Of a DNA stretch of 64,000 nucleotides, positions 1 through 11,956 are shown one piece after another (within the stretch, counting starts at the first letter, position 1; every line of letters starts with the position of its first letter). The notes under the pieces were generated by a model, which was not told where the DNA came from, ran no database searches, and saw nothing but the letters and a program-made list of their open reading frames with translations. The stretch comes from Ciona savignyi (Eukaryota > Chordata > Ascidiacea > Phlebobranchia > Cionidae). The position numbers and the translations under genes were made by a program. Where the stretch lies: positions 274,627 through 338,626 of the forward strand of contig CH002726.1 of NCBI GenBank assembly GCA_000149265.1. The letters are read 5' to 3'.

Positions 1-3000
1 GTTCAAACAAACGATGTGTCAACACACCAGGCAGCTACAGATGTGTATGCAATACTGGGTTCCGTTTGGTCAGAGGTCGTTGCGTTGGTAAGTTTTAGAA
101 AATCGCACTTTTAATTATATACTCTCTCCAACTCGAGTAAAGTCAATTCGCAAGGTTTAAATTTTGGGAGACAGCAGTTTTAATTTCATAATCCGAATTT
201 TGTTACATTATGATAATATACGTTATAGATATTTTCAATAAAAATATAAACGCGTATTCATCTTTTGCAGATATTAACGAATGCCAACGTCGTCCAAGCG
301 TTTGCAGTGGTAACAAGCAATGCGTCAATACTGCAGGCAGCTACAGATGTGTGTGCCCAACCGGCTATCGACTAGTTAGAGGGAGATGCGTTGGTAGGTT
401 CTTAAGCTTACTTATGTTTCGGATTTGGCTAACTTCTGTAATTGTATGAAGGAAATGAATAGTTCTATCTTGGCCCGAAAGAAAATCTTTGTATTTAAGA
501 ATTATCTGATTGTCAAGTTACATAAATACTCGGTTTACATTTCGAAAAAATGTTAAAATATGTTAAAGTACATCCGAATTTTCTGGGTGGAAACAATTTC
601 CATTATCTTTAAAAAAACTCTTTTGCAGATATCAACGAATGCCAACGTCGTCCAAGCGTTTGCAGTGGTAACATGCAATGCGTCAATACTGCAGGCAGCT
701 ACAGATGTGTGTGTCCAACCGGCTATCGACTAGTGAGAGGCAGATGTGTTGGTGAGTTTACCTTTTATTTTCATCTTTGTTTAGTTAACTTCGTATATTT
801 ACAAAATATTATAAAATATCATTTCCATGCCGTGGTAGTGTTAAGAAATTAAAATAGAAAGGTAATAGTAATTAAGAGAATAGCTTGAAAGTTTAACTAA
901 AGTATTTTTCATTTAATACTTATCTTGAATATTGTTAAAAAGTTAACTTCTTTTTAGTTAACTTCGTGTATTTACAAAATATTATAAAATATCATTTCCA
1001 TGCCGTGGCAGTGTTAAGAAATTAAAATAAAAAGGTAATAGTAATTAATAGAATTGTTTGGAAGTACTTTTAACTAAATTATTTTTTCATTTACTACTTA
1101 TCTTGAATATTGTTAAAAAATACAGATATTTGTGGTCGGGCATGCTCGATCAAATAATAAGGGTAGTGTCGACAAAGAAAAAGGGAAAGTAAAACTTGTA
1201 ATGTGCTACGATTTGGTAAATGCCAGGTCCGCATAGTGGGTTACCTCAACACACATCCGACCTGTCAATGCCTGGTTTCATTCCCACATCTATTTAGCTG
1301 ACTATTAAATAGAAATAGCTCTAATCTACGGAGGTAACCGAACGGAAAAACAACGGATTAATTTCACGAATAAATGCTTACAAACGAATATGTCTTTGCA
1401 ATAAACAGAAGTGCCAACTTAATTTTTCATCTTTCAAACCATTGTTTCCCCAGATATTAACGAATGTGCCCGTCGTCCAAGTGTTTGCGGTGACAACGAA
1501 CGATGTGTGAACACTGCAGGAAGTTACAGATGCGATTGCAATCCTGGTTTCCAAAAAGTTCGTGGCCGATGTGTTGGTAAGTTTGGTTTTACAACAGGCA
1601 CCCTATCTTTTCAATAAATAAATATATCGCACTACTAACGGAGTATAAACACAGGACAGTTAACAATTAAAATCAGTAGGATTCATTTACTCAAATTACA
1701 TACAAATATTTAAATCTTTTTGCAGATATTAACGAATGCCAACGTCGCCCAAGCGTTTGCAGTGGTAACAAGCAATGCGTCAATACTGCAGGCAGCTACA
1801 GATGTGTGTGCCCAACCGGTTACCAACTAGTTAGAGGCAGATGTGTTGGTGAGTCATTGGTTTGTCCAAATTTTTGTCCGTGTCAAATAACTGTTTAAAA
1901 AGATCAAGCTAGAAATGTCATAGAAAATATTATAATTTGTTTATTTTAAGACGTTTCGGTCAGCATTACAATCTTAACTTGTCTAAAATAAACACTAACA
2001 AGTCAACATATACGTTTCGGCATATCCACTAGATTTAGTGTTAAAATAGTTTCTTAATTGGATTATTGCTGGTATGCATTTCTATTTATAGACAATTACA
2101 ATAAACAACCAATCTACAGATATTAACGAATGTGCCCGTCGTCCAAGTGTTTGCGGTGACAACGAACGATGTGTGAACACTGCAGGAAGTTACAGATGCG
2201 AATGCAATCCTGGTTTTCGGAAGGTTCGTGGTGAATGCGTTGGTAAGTGAAAGTTCACTTTAACAATAATATTTAATCAGTCCCGTTATGTATTTTGCTT
2301 ACTATAGACTCGTTCCCCAGATATCAACGAATGCAGACGCCGACCCAACCCATGCGGCCCACGTGGCATCTGTCTCAACAACCCCGGGAGCTACCGTTGT
2401 ATTTGCAGACGTGGATATGCAGGACCAACCTGCCAAGGTTAGATGAACTTAAACACTTCATGCCCCATATATAGATGAAGTCTGATCACCAACCCACTGA
2501 CTGACAATGAAATGCATTCTCGAGAATAGATTGTTGTGTTCACACAAAAGTCACTACACCAATTCTTTATAAAGTGACTTTTAGTTGTAAATACCTTTTA
2601 TTTTTATTTTTTCACAATATGACAATAAGCAGTAAAATCAAACATTTGTTTTTTGCTGATGCTCTTGTTTTTAACATTGTGTAGTCTTTTGGCTAATGCA
2701 AGCTTTTTCACATAACGATTTCCATATTAAATTGTTTTAGTATAAAGTGTCCCTAATCTTGCCGGATAAGGGATAGGCCTAAATCATAGAAACCAACCAT
2801 TTAAAATACCTTGCCCATACCCCCGCAAAAAGGTTTTCTGAAATTATAATACGTTGCTCATTTTAATTTAAATTATTTTTAGTTATTCTTAAATTGAACT
2901 TGTTCCCACTTATTCAGACGTCAATGAATGTAATGCCGCTGTACCACCGTGCGATGCTAATGCTCAGTGCACAAACACTGTTGGTAGTTTCACCTGTGAA

Positions 3001-5729
3001 TGTAATCCTGGTTACAGTGGTAATGGACGTACTTGTGGTAAGTGTTTTGTTTTTTTGAGAAAATATCTAATCAGTGTACGACAAGGACAACTTTATTTTT
3101 CTGAAAGTGGCGCGGGAGGTCACCTATTAACCACACACAGATCACCTATTATAATGTTTATATACCATTTAAATTCGTTTTTTTTCTTAATTTCGATCCA
3201 CTGGTCCAAAATTTCTCCATTAAGACTCTGACAATTGTGTCCGCCCGCAATTACAAATCGAAGAATCCAATTTGTCAATTAGGTATATCTGCCGTTAAAA
3301 AGAATAGGCTATGTGTATGCTAAATTTTATGAAACCTAAAGATTAACGACCACATTTGTACATAGCTGACATCAACGAATGCTCAAGCCCTAATGCCTGC
3401 CATGCACAAGCTACTTGCACAAACTCACCTGGCAGTTTCTCTTGCCAGTGCAACACTGGATTCACTGGGGACGGTCAAAGCTGTGTTGGTAAGTTATTGA
3501 AGCCCGATGATACATTTACAACTAAGTAACGATTATTTAAATTGCCGAAGTCTCCACAAAATTTTATTTAATTATTCACGTAATTGGGTTAGAAAATAAT
3601 AAACGTTCGAACACGTCATTTAAAGAAATACGGAGTCATTCCATTGGCGGGAGTAAACGACTTTTCCGTACTGTTATTTGAAATCGTCATAATAGATTTT
3701 TTAACCGAGCCAAGTTTCGAACTCATGTTGGGCTCGTCACTTCGACCGTTTTTGCATAGCAGTCGGTATATGTATCGGTTGCGTTAACCATTAGGCCACA
3801 CGACCGTACGTCATACTAGATTTATGTTTACAGCAATAAACCCATGCTCACCTACTCCGTGCGGAAGTAACACAGTGTGCCGAAATGTACACTACAGAGC
3901 TGTATGCTCTTGCCTTCCAGGATTTACCGGTAACCCGAACACTGGATGCACGGGTAAGAGTTTTGGAGAAGAACTGTCTCTTGTTTTTAGGTGTTTTACA
4001 GAATTCACACTAACTAGAAAATTTCAAATAGTTTTAATTTAATGGTGAATTGATGTGTAATCGTTTTTTTATTTCCCAAGAAGCCTAATTTCTACTCTAT
4101 TTTTTTGTATTTAGTGGACATCTAATAGAAACAGCTATATATTGTTGAAGTTGGCCATTCTTAACACATATATTTATATTATGCACCAGATATTAACGAA
4201 TGTACGTTCACCACTTGCGGGCCCAATAAAGTGTGCGTGAACAATCCCGGTAGCTTCGTGTGCAGATGTGCTACGGGTTTCCGACCGCAGGGCGACATTT
4301 GCGTTCGTAAGTAATATAGTAATTATGGTTGAATCTGTAAGCTAAACCCGTGCATTTTAACGTGTTAACAGATTTTTTTCAATAGTGTTAGTTTAAGCGA
4401 TTGTATGTTATGATCCGCGAATTGAAATACTGAATAATAGTTTAGGTTTTCGAACAAGGTGAGATTCAGAAAACAAGCCAGTCTTTGAAAAGACAGGCCA
4501 ATCTTTGAATAAGTAAATTGTGGAGCAAATAATACCATGTGTTTATTGTTTTAACATTTTTTGAATAAACTTCTTTCGCTAATCTGTAGCCTAAACGGCA
4601 TTGCAGCTATAAACCCATGTACACCCAATCCTTGCGGAAGAAACGCAGCATGCTCTGTTGTACACAACCAAGCACTGTGTACTTGTCTTCCAAGATTCAC
4701 CGGCAACCCGTTTATCGGATGCACAGGTAAAACACAAGACAACTCTAGTTTTTGAAGTTTTTCGTAGCCTAACAGTCGTCTTGACAAAAGGTTAACGGGA
4801 AATTTTTTCCATTGAAATAAAGCACGGAAATCAAGCTAATCATTGGATTGAAGGTTACCCAAGTAAAAAATTAAGAAAACTTTGCTATTACGAAAATATT
4901 TAATTAAAATATTATATTGTCCGACCGATTAGTCTAGTGGTTAAGTGCGTCGCTTGGTCGCTTGCTAGTCAGTTGTGTCCTTGGGCAAGGCACTTAATCG
5001 ACATTGCATGAAACCAGCGACTTCATGGGTTCTACTTAATTGAAGGAACGTGTGAATCATATATATCACACATCAACAACTTATATTACCACTCATCTTA
5101 CACAGTTAAAATGTGTGTTAACCCCCTTGGTTTTTCCATTCACGGGGATAAACATGAATATGCTATGCTTTTCTGTGCCCGAAAAATCAGTAACGAAAAA
5201 ACAATTGGCTCATTTTGTATCACCTTTCCCTGCGACCACACCGAATGTTTCTATACTAATCCAACCCCCTGTTTTAAAAAAATTTAATTGCAGAGCTACC
5301 ATCAAGACCTTCATGTATAGGGTATTGTGGTACTCGCGTGCCCCACGACCATCCATGCGACTGCACTTCGGATTGCTATAGGTACAACACGTGCTGTTCT
5401 GACTACCGTGATATCTGCACATGTAAGTACTATTTTTTATATACACTGGTTCAGTATTAATTAACCTATGTGATCAAGACGGATTCTTGTGTTTCACCCA
5501 AGAATAGTTAACGTAAATTCCTACATGGTCAAAATACATATACAGTTGTTTTCTGATCGCATGTTTTTTTAGATAATCAAACCATGTGTAATGCATTCCA
5601 AACAAAAAATGTTAAAGCTCATATTTAACTTTTAATTAAAATTTTAATTGTTTTAAAGGTATTTTAATTTGTATGAAAAGGATAGTTTGAAAGATAGTTA
5701 AAACTTTACCATAACCTTATTTTGCAGAA
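1..5729 (+). CDS. Multi-EGF protein with C-terminal somatomedin-B domain (3' part)
   Basis: The gene enters the window already in progress, so its start is not seen. Exons: (<1)-87, 271-393, 629-751, 1454-1576, 1726-1848, 2120-2242, 2321-2437, 2918-3037, 3366-3488, 3834-3953, 4190-4306, 4607-4726, 5294-5422, and a last exon supplying only the end of the stop codon (T|AA, 5728-5729). Each of the first twelve exons encodes one EGF module of about 39-41 residues with six cysteines. Most begin D-I-N-E-C and contain the C-x-N-T-x-G-S-Y/F-x-C pattern of calcium-binding EGF; the exons at 3834 and 4607 begin I-N-P-C and look non-calcium-binding. All introns are phase 1, so modules can be added or skipped without a frameshift. 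The exon at 5294 is a somatomedin-B domain (CxxxCG, CDC, CC-x-DY-x-x-x-C). The product is probably secreted or extracellular, fibrillin-like in its EGF part. No membrane segment follows. The exact orthologue is unknown. Confidence 0.85.
781..1120. repeat. Direct tandem duplication of about 173 bp in an EGF-gene intron
   Basis: The block starting at 781 (TTAGTTAACTTCGT) is repeated almost exactly from 954, including the ATTATAAAATATCATTTCCATG stretch and the TTATCTTGAATATTG end. The offset is 173 bp. It lies inside the intron 752-1453. Confidence 0.8.
3697..3809 (-). repeat. tRNA-derived SINE, family A
   Basis: Read on the minus strand it starts with GTCGTGTGGCC, then a tRNA-like GGTTAACGC head, a central ATACATATACCGAC segment, and a B-box-like TTCGAAACTTGGCTCGG near the end. 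The same element recurs at 30650, 40491, 40621, 40894, 43101, 53600, 60150 and 63580. This copy sits in the intron before the EGF exon at 3834. Confidence 0.75.
4919..5172 (+). repeat. tRNA-derived SINE, family B
   Basis: It starts with CGACCGATTAGTCTAGTGG, a good RNA polymerase III A box. It continues with the family hallmark TGTCCTTGGGCAAGGCACTTA, then TGGGTTCTA, and ends with GGGATAAACATGAATAT. At least a dozen full or partial copies occur in this window in both orientations. This one lies in the intron before the somatomedin-B exon. Confidence 0.8.
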
Positions 5730-6554
5730 ATAGAAGTGAAGACACGAATGAACATCTTCTGAATTGTGATTTCGCGTTTAAAAACTGAAATATAATACAC
5801 TATAACCTAGCATTAAAACTTGGTGGTTATTTTTAAGCTGTTTAAGACAAATAGCATTGGTTTACTATATAGAAACGGAAAGGCCTATTAAATCCACTAG
5901 TTTATTTATTAAAGGGAGCCTAAGCTTAGTGATAGTATAGTGGTGTAGACCGAACAATTGCTGTACAGATATATAAATGTCTGTAATCTCTAGATTCGTG
6001 ATTTTCTAAAAGTAGGGCTACTAGGCACAACGATAATTTGATATTTTATTTGTCAGGTCGGAACGTAATAAACAAGTATGTGAAAAAATCCCAATCGACT
6101 CTTCAGGGAATTGCCAGTCTTAATAATAATTAACGCGGCATTTCGTATTTAAAATTCTTTTATATTTAAGCTCGCATGATGATTGTGGGGAAGTGTTGTT
6201 CAAATTACAAAGAACATCTTAACTTTAATTGTAATAAAATTTAAGATCTTATAGTAACAGTGTCTTATCTACATGCGTGGATGATTGCATCTTGGGCGGC
6301 GCTCGTGATCTTTATACGGCTTTATCTTATTTACCGCTACGAACCGTGGTCCTTTTGCCGCTTGATTGGGTTTATATAGCCGTGAAGTAGTGTTGCGGTG
6401 GAGTGTTTTTTCTGCTTTCGTGTAATACAAGCATTTTATACAACTTTAAGGGCTGACTACAGGTGATAGAGAACTCCATCTAAAAGTGTAACATTATTAA
6501 ACTGAGCGATTAAATATCCCGTCGGCTATTATAGGAAAAAGATCCGGCACTGGC

Positions 6555-6568
6555 GTATATATATATAA
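6555..6568 (+). promoter_or_regulatory. TATA-like element
   Basis: A TATATATATATAAG run lies about 60 bp before the ATG at 6623, a suitable distance for a core promoter with a short leader. Confidence 0.5.
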
Positions 6569-6622
6569 GCACGATATTCAACTCTTATACATCACATTTT
6601 CATCTGATAAGTAAAATTAAAA

Positions 6623-7605
6623 ATGAAGGTATTGTTTCTTCTCGCTTGTTGTGGTCTTGCCATCGAGGCTACTGTAGTAAGTATTTTTGCACTATTAATG
6701 CATGTATGATGGTATTTTCATCCTAGGTTAACAGACGCAATGATACTGTAACAGCTCATAAGTGGGAGATATCTTGTTGTTAGTGCATTTTATTAGGCTA
6801 CGTTGGTTGTAGGTGCGAGATAATTGGGTTTTGGTTTTAAAGAGTCATTTATTTGTTTGACTTTTAGATCCTTGCCATTCCAACCTACGCGGTGTCTACG
6901 CTTCTTGTACCGCTCTAGGTTTCCGATATATTTGCAAGTGTAACCGCGTCTACGTCGGCAACGTCCTTTGGTTGGTTATTTTTCGCACGCCCTGCTGGCG
7001 TACAGTTTTCTGGGTGCTATTGTATGTATATATCATGGATGCCATTGGATGTGCATCGACATTATTAAATAGTTTTGTTATTTTGGTAATTGTACATGTC
7101 ATTGACAAAGTCAAAATGCATTCACCGGTATTTTTGGTCACAATGCGCCGACTTTTATAACTTTTATTCGCGAGCGAAATTTAAGCATAAAAAAGCCCCT
7201 AGCAAACGAACTTATTTACTTCAGATAACAAGTTGCTTCTGCGTCATTTCAAAGCCATGAAAATGTGATACTGTTACTTTAATAGTTGTAACGTGTATTT
7301 CAGTTCGCCCTCCAATATGCGGGGACGGTTATCGATGGACGACATTCTTCGATCGTGATGATCCATCCAGAAATTGTGATTGTGAAAACCACAGGTTGCT
7401 TCGTCAGTCTTATCCCAACGAAGTCTGTGCAAACCCCATAGAAGTGGATGTAGTCGATGTCACGACCAACTTATATTACCGCGTCTATGGCCAAGTTGTC
7501 AACATTAAAACCCCACAGGAAAAGGATTTTACCTGTTACCACAGTCAACAGAGAAATAGAGAAAAATGCCGGGACTATAAAATTCGATTTTGCTGCGGTA
7601 AATAA
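6623..7605 (+). CDS. Secreted protein with C-terminal mucin/CILP-type WxxW domain (internal structure unresolved)
   Basis: The first coding exon, 6623-6676, encodes a signal peptide (MKVLFLLACCGLAIEA). The last exon, 7304-7605, reads in phase 2 into a cysteine-rich domain with the motif YRWTTFFDRDDPS, a GQ, a C-Y-H-S-Q-Q block and the closing DYKIRFCC, ending at TAA 7603-7605. This matches the WxxW domain of gel-forming mucins and cartilage intermediate layer protein, with the second Trp replaced by Phe. The first exon ends in phase 0 at its GTAAGT donor, whereas the last exon needs phase 1, so a linking exon or a lost base must intervene. The degraded EGF-like exon at 6868 is a candidate. 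The WxxW exon is also phase-compatible with the somatomedin-B exon of the upstream gene, so an alternative last exon cannot be excluded. Confidence 0.6.
6868..6971 (+). other. Possible degenerate EGF-like exon
   Basis: After a CTTTTAG acceptor, the phase-1 frame reads D-P-C-H-S-N, then C-T-A-L-G-F-x-Y-I-C-K-C-N, then Y-V-G-N, very like an EGF module. The final Cys is replaced by Trp and no clean GT donor in phase 1 follows. It may be a decayed exon or one with sequence errors. Confidence 0.4.
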
Positions 7606-7990
7606 CGGCCAGCGCATCTTATTATATTCCTTTTAACTAACCTATATGTACTTATAAATCGTTTGTTTCACCTAAGGATAGTACACGTACATCCCGACAT
7701 GGTCAGATTACAGCTACTGTTGTTTTCTGTTGTCCCATCGCTTTTTGTGAATAATTTTGTGAATAATCTTTTGTGAATAATAAACATCTTCTAAATTGTG
7801 ATTTCGCGTGTCAAAACTGAAATATAATACACTACAACCTAACCCATTAAAATATTGGGGGTTACTTTTTAAGCATTAAACCTTGGAGGTTACTTTTTAA
7901 GCTTTTTTGGACATAAACAGCATTGGTTTTTAAATAGAAACGGACAGGCCTATGTTATGAATAGCTGACTTATACATTAAAGAAAGCACA

Positions 7991-9300
7991 TATATTAGCG
8001 GTAGCATGAAAAAATCCCAACCGTTAGGCTCATAAGAGGAAGGAAAGCCTTAGGTCAGGGGGTGACGGGTTTTTATCCAATTAGGTGGAAATTTTCCGTA
8101 ATCCTACTGGCATGTTTGCCTTGACCTTTAATTTTACCAAAAAAGTAAGGGAAATACTTGCTATTGGGAAAATGTAGAAAAAAAGGGCCATTTCTAGCAA
8201 TTTTTCCGTTATCGGTGATGATTGTAACGAAATATTGCTTTTGAATTTCTAAGGAAGTACAAGATTTATAACCTAATTCGGAAAACAAGACTATAATTAA
8301 AATAACCCAGTATATCCTGGGAAATCTTCCGAAATGTAATAAACATAAGCAATATTTCTGGCCTGGAAGTATTATTTATTTCAATTTTTTAAGAAAGTTA
8401 CAGGTTAAAAAAAGAGAAGGACAAACGAACTCTACATACCCTAAGTTACCACGGAAAAAGAAAAAGTACAACATTTTTTACTAACTATATTACAATATTA
8501 CCACGTATATAAATCAGCTAAACACTTACAACTAACACATTATAATACACTATATTAAATTCACTAAAAACCGGTATAAATAAATAGAAATATTTATTAC
8601 AAACATACATACAGGCACTAGTGCCCGTCTTTAAGTCCCATAAACTCAACCACATGCAAACATAAAGAAAGAAAATACCCAATCAAACTTTTTTTAGTTT
8701 TTTAGTTGTTAGCTATAGTGGAATGAATATGTAATGGTTGGTATTCACATAATATCGGTTCCCAATATTTATACCAAACACGTCATTTGTCATTTTTACT
8801 TCCAACGTAAAAACCTGGTATGTTTCAGGTAACTCGGAAACACATTAGTTTCTGCTTGCGAAAACTAACGTTATACACTCTGTATCAGGCATAAAAATAG
8901 AGGGTTTAGTTAACCATGCAACGCGTTTGTTACATTAAGAAATCATGGATATCAAGTTTTAATTGGTATTATGGAAACCCATTAAATTTTGCTTGCAATA
9001 ACAAAGGTTATACACGATGTAGCAAATATACCAAGAGTGATTAGGCAACCAAGGAACCCAATACTTTCTGCATGCAGAAACATTTAGCGTACATACAAAA
9101 TGGTTGTTTAATTAGTGATGTTCAGCACGTAGTTGACTCTCTCTAGCATATTTAAATATTTTTATTGAAGTGTTGCAAGTGAACCTAAATTGTTGAAATA
9201 AGAAGACTGATCATAAACTATTACATTATAAGGTAAAATAATGTCATGTAGCAACCCGACTGCTGTGGGAATAATGTGACGCCGTAGCAATTGGTGACCA
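7991..9300. other. Intergenic: no gene seen; degenerate repeats near 8838-9100
   Basis: No supported exon in either strand. A segment of the type GGAAAC-CATTA-TTTTGCTTGC-AA-GTTATACAC occurs at about 8838 and again at about 8970, with a weaker copy near 9051. The right part should hold the fucosyltransferase 3' UTR. Confidence 0.5.
9161..9166 (-). promoter_or_regulatory. Candidate polyadenylation signal AATAAA of the fucosyltransferase
   Basis: TTTATT on the plus strand reads AATAAA on the minus strand, about 140 bp past the stop codon. Confidence 0.5.
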
Positions 9301-9307
9301 GAATGTA

Positions 9308-11956
9308 TTAATCATTTGCTAAGCATTCCTTCGGTTCGGATTTATAAAAGAAATCTGTCACGGATTCTACAATATTAGGTGAAGGGTTCGACAAAAGTTT
9401 ATCACACAACACTTCTTCTCGCGTTCGTGAATAAAGCTCTTTAATTAGTGCCATTCCCTCTCCCGGATGTTCTACCCACTTAAAATATTCCCTGTACGCT
9501 GTATCGTTCTTGTCGAGGTACAATAGATAAGCCGCAAGTTTGGCTGGACTTTCAAAGTCCTCTACGTGAATAAATGAACCGGGAGGGGCCAGATGCTCCA
9601 CGTCCGTCTTTCGAGGACCCCAAACTACAGGGACTCTCCCGTATTCGATACCGCTCCGCCAAAACTTTTCAGTCATGTAATCTTTACAGTGTTCTGCATT
9701 TTCGAAGGAAAAATAAAACTTGTAGGAGCTTAAATCTTCTGAAGACATCTTTGAAAATTCTTCTTTGTTGTTAAAACACTTCCCATATCGATCGACCGGA
9801 AGTCCGGCCTCAACAAGCTTTGTGACGTAATCCATTCGAAGACGCGATCCACGAAGAAGGTCACAATTGCTCACCACCCACAACTATGAGGAAAATATGC
9901 TAACTTATCATTCCATTTAATACTGTTCCAACCCAGTGGTATCCAATGCATTGTTCAATTAAAATTTACAAGTAATGTGTTAAAATCGGTGAACGTGCAC
10001 AATATGACTGTGAGAATATTATGGTGTGTATGGGCCATGGAATACAGCGACATTTAGTAAGTTATCCTAAATATATATTGGACGATATTTCACACTTTTT
10101 TGAAATATGATCTTACCGCAATTTTTGACTTAGTTACCAAAGTTGAGTTTAACCATGTTTGGTTTCGCTGAAATACGGGAATGGCAACCTTGGACTCTAT
10201 ATACGGAGAAAAAACGTCCCCGTCACTCCGGTAAGTCATCGTCCAGTTGATAAAACCACCGTCAAACTTGCTCAAGGCTCGATGTTCACCGTGCATTACA
10301 TAGGAAGGTGACTCCATGCTCGTAAACACGAAATATTGGGCCGCGTCTCTATACGTTATAAAGAGACGGTAAAATAGTGGCAGAAAATATGACTCAATAT
10401 CGAATTCCTATGTGCCTCCTGAGAGATTATTTTCATCTCATTAAGTATCGTAAAAAGCTGCTGCAAATTAGAAAACCATGGAAAGCTCGACCTCGTCAAA
10501 AAATGATTTATTTTAACCACAGCCAACCTAAAAATAAGTAACCCAACTACCATTTACAAGGTTTACAAACTTTAAATAAACTCCAAACCAATCAATAAAT
10601 AAACTAGAGTAATCCCACCTATAATGTTTCCACGGCATATCTTCCTGATCAAGCCCCGAGTAATGAAACACGACGGCGCCAGCTTCTGCAATCCTTGATC
10701 TGTTATACGTCATCTCACATTCTCCAGCCCGAAATCCCTCATTTCTCCCCTCGCTGGACAAACCCCATGGTGGACGCCACAGTAACACCAAGCTACGACG
10801 TTTCACGCTATGGAAACAATAAATAACAGTGTCAAGTCTCTATATAAAATAATACGTTATACATATATATCAATTTACTATATTTTATTACATATTATAA
10901 ACTCGGTAGCGTTAAATCAAAATTATTTTGAAGTTTTAAACTTTATACATTTTTTCTTAGAGAAGAACCTCTGTTAAACATACGCAGAGCGTCATACATA
11001 GTACACTAAATAAATATTGCTTCATTGGGTTTAGCAACCACGTCTAATATGGGGTTCAGCAGCAACGTCTAATTATAGAGAAATTTAATAATTTATTGCT
11101 TTTTTAGACGTGTTCTAAACGACTGTCGTTTTGCCGTTTTTTGCCGTTTTTCAAATTTTATCAATATTCTTGCTTCGTGTTTTCATCGTGGAAACAAAAA
11201 ATAAACTAAACTATAGGGTATACTTAGACTTCCTATATGACTTTAAACAACACCGACCGCTGGACTTGTGGCCATGACATCTATTGAACTTACAATCGCC
11301 CCATTTAAAAAAATACTAGATAACGTGCCAAGTACGACGCAGAACTTAAGTAAAAAAATGTTTTTATCCATTCATGGAAGAACTTTCCTTGAGAAAATCC
11401 GAAGAGCTGCACAGAAAGATAATTCTATAGGCTTTAATTTCTGCAACAAAAGACCTAAATAGAACAACAACTAGCAGACACCACGATTACTCTTGTAAAC
11501 ATAATGGACAATATAAACGAACAACACGAACACAATATATTACGGGGGAATTTCGAAAATCCACAAGAATTAAGAAAGAAAGGAAGAAGTAATTCACCTT
11601 CTTGTTTAAACAATTACGTAACAGTGTACACCCATAAGTTACATACACTTTTCTTACTTGGTTATGTTTTCCGTTGTATCTAGCAATTGTGCAGGTGTCG
11701 TGCTCAGCGCTTCAGAACTAGTTATTGTACTCAGTTCTCTAGTAATTGTACTGCTTGGTTCCACGCTGTTAGGCACAACTGGTGGTGTGGTGTTTGACTT
11801 TTTCTCACTAAATAACCGGAGCAGAGTGATGCTTTCCTTTACAACGGGCTTGTTGTATTGATCAACCGACAGAATGTATTGGCAGAACAAAACAAAAACC
11901 AAGACGGAGACCAACAAACCAATAAAAAAGCATTTTTTATCTTCCATATTAGCCAC
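9308..11956 (-). CDS. Alpha-(1,3)-fucosyltransferase (GT10 family)
   Basis: Exons on the minus strand: 11956-11658, 10807-10619, 10348-10117, 9883-9308, giving 431 residues with consistent phases. The enzyme would transfer fucose from GDP-fucose to N-acetylglucosamine-containing glycans in the Golgi. Residues 10-30 form a single membrane segment after a short cytosolic tail; a Ser/Thr-rich stem follows to about residue 100. The catalytic part shows the GT10 landmarks: LVLLWRPPWG, FTSMESP, INWTMTYRSDGDVFSPY, ALWVVSNC, and the donor-binding region around SFENAEHCKDYMTEKFW with VPVVWG, then FIHVEDFESP. Length and order match vertebrate FUT enzymes. An ATG three codons downstream (11947) is an alternative start. 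Acceptor specificity (Lewis type versus core type) cannot be read from the sequence. Confidence 0.93.
11100..11215 (+). repeat. Possible retroelement 3' tail ending AATAAACTAAACTA
   Basis: A segment with GTCGTTTTGCCG followed by a TAAACTAAAC-type tail resembles 20918-21040, which ends in AAGTAAACTAAACTAAACTA. The shared order and tail suggest two truncated copies of one retroposon. It lies in intron 1 of the fucosyltransferase. Confidence 0.35.

Larger units (their letters stand above)
5451..7990. repeat. Duplicated 3' flank: 5451-5930 copied at 7628-7990
   Basis: Sequence after the somatomedin-B exon (TTAACCTATGTG, TGTTTCACCCAAGAATAG, ACATCTTCTGAATTGTGATTTCGCG, AAAACTGAAATATAATACACTA, TAGAAACGGA) reappears in the same order after the WxxW exon of the next gene. 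Identity is interrupted by small indels. The two neighbouring genes therefore share a duplicated 3' end while their last coding domains differ. Confidence 0.75.
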
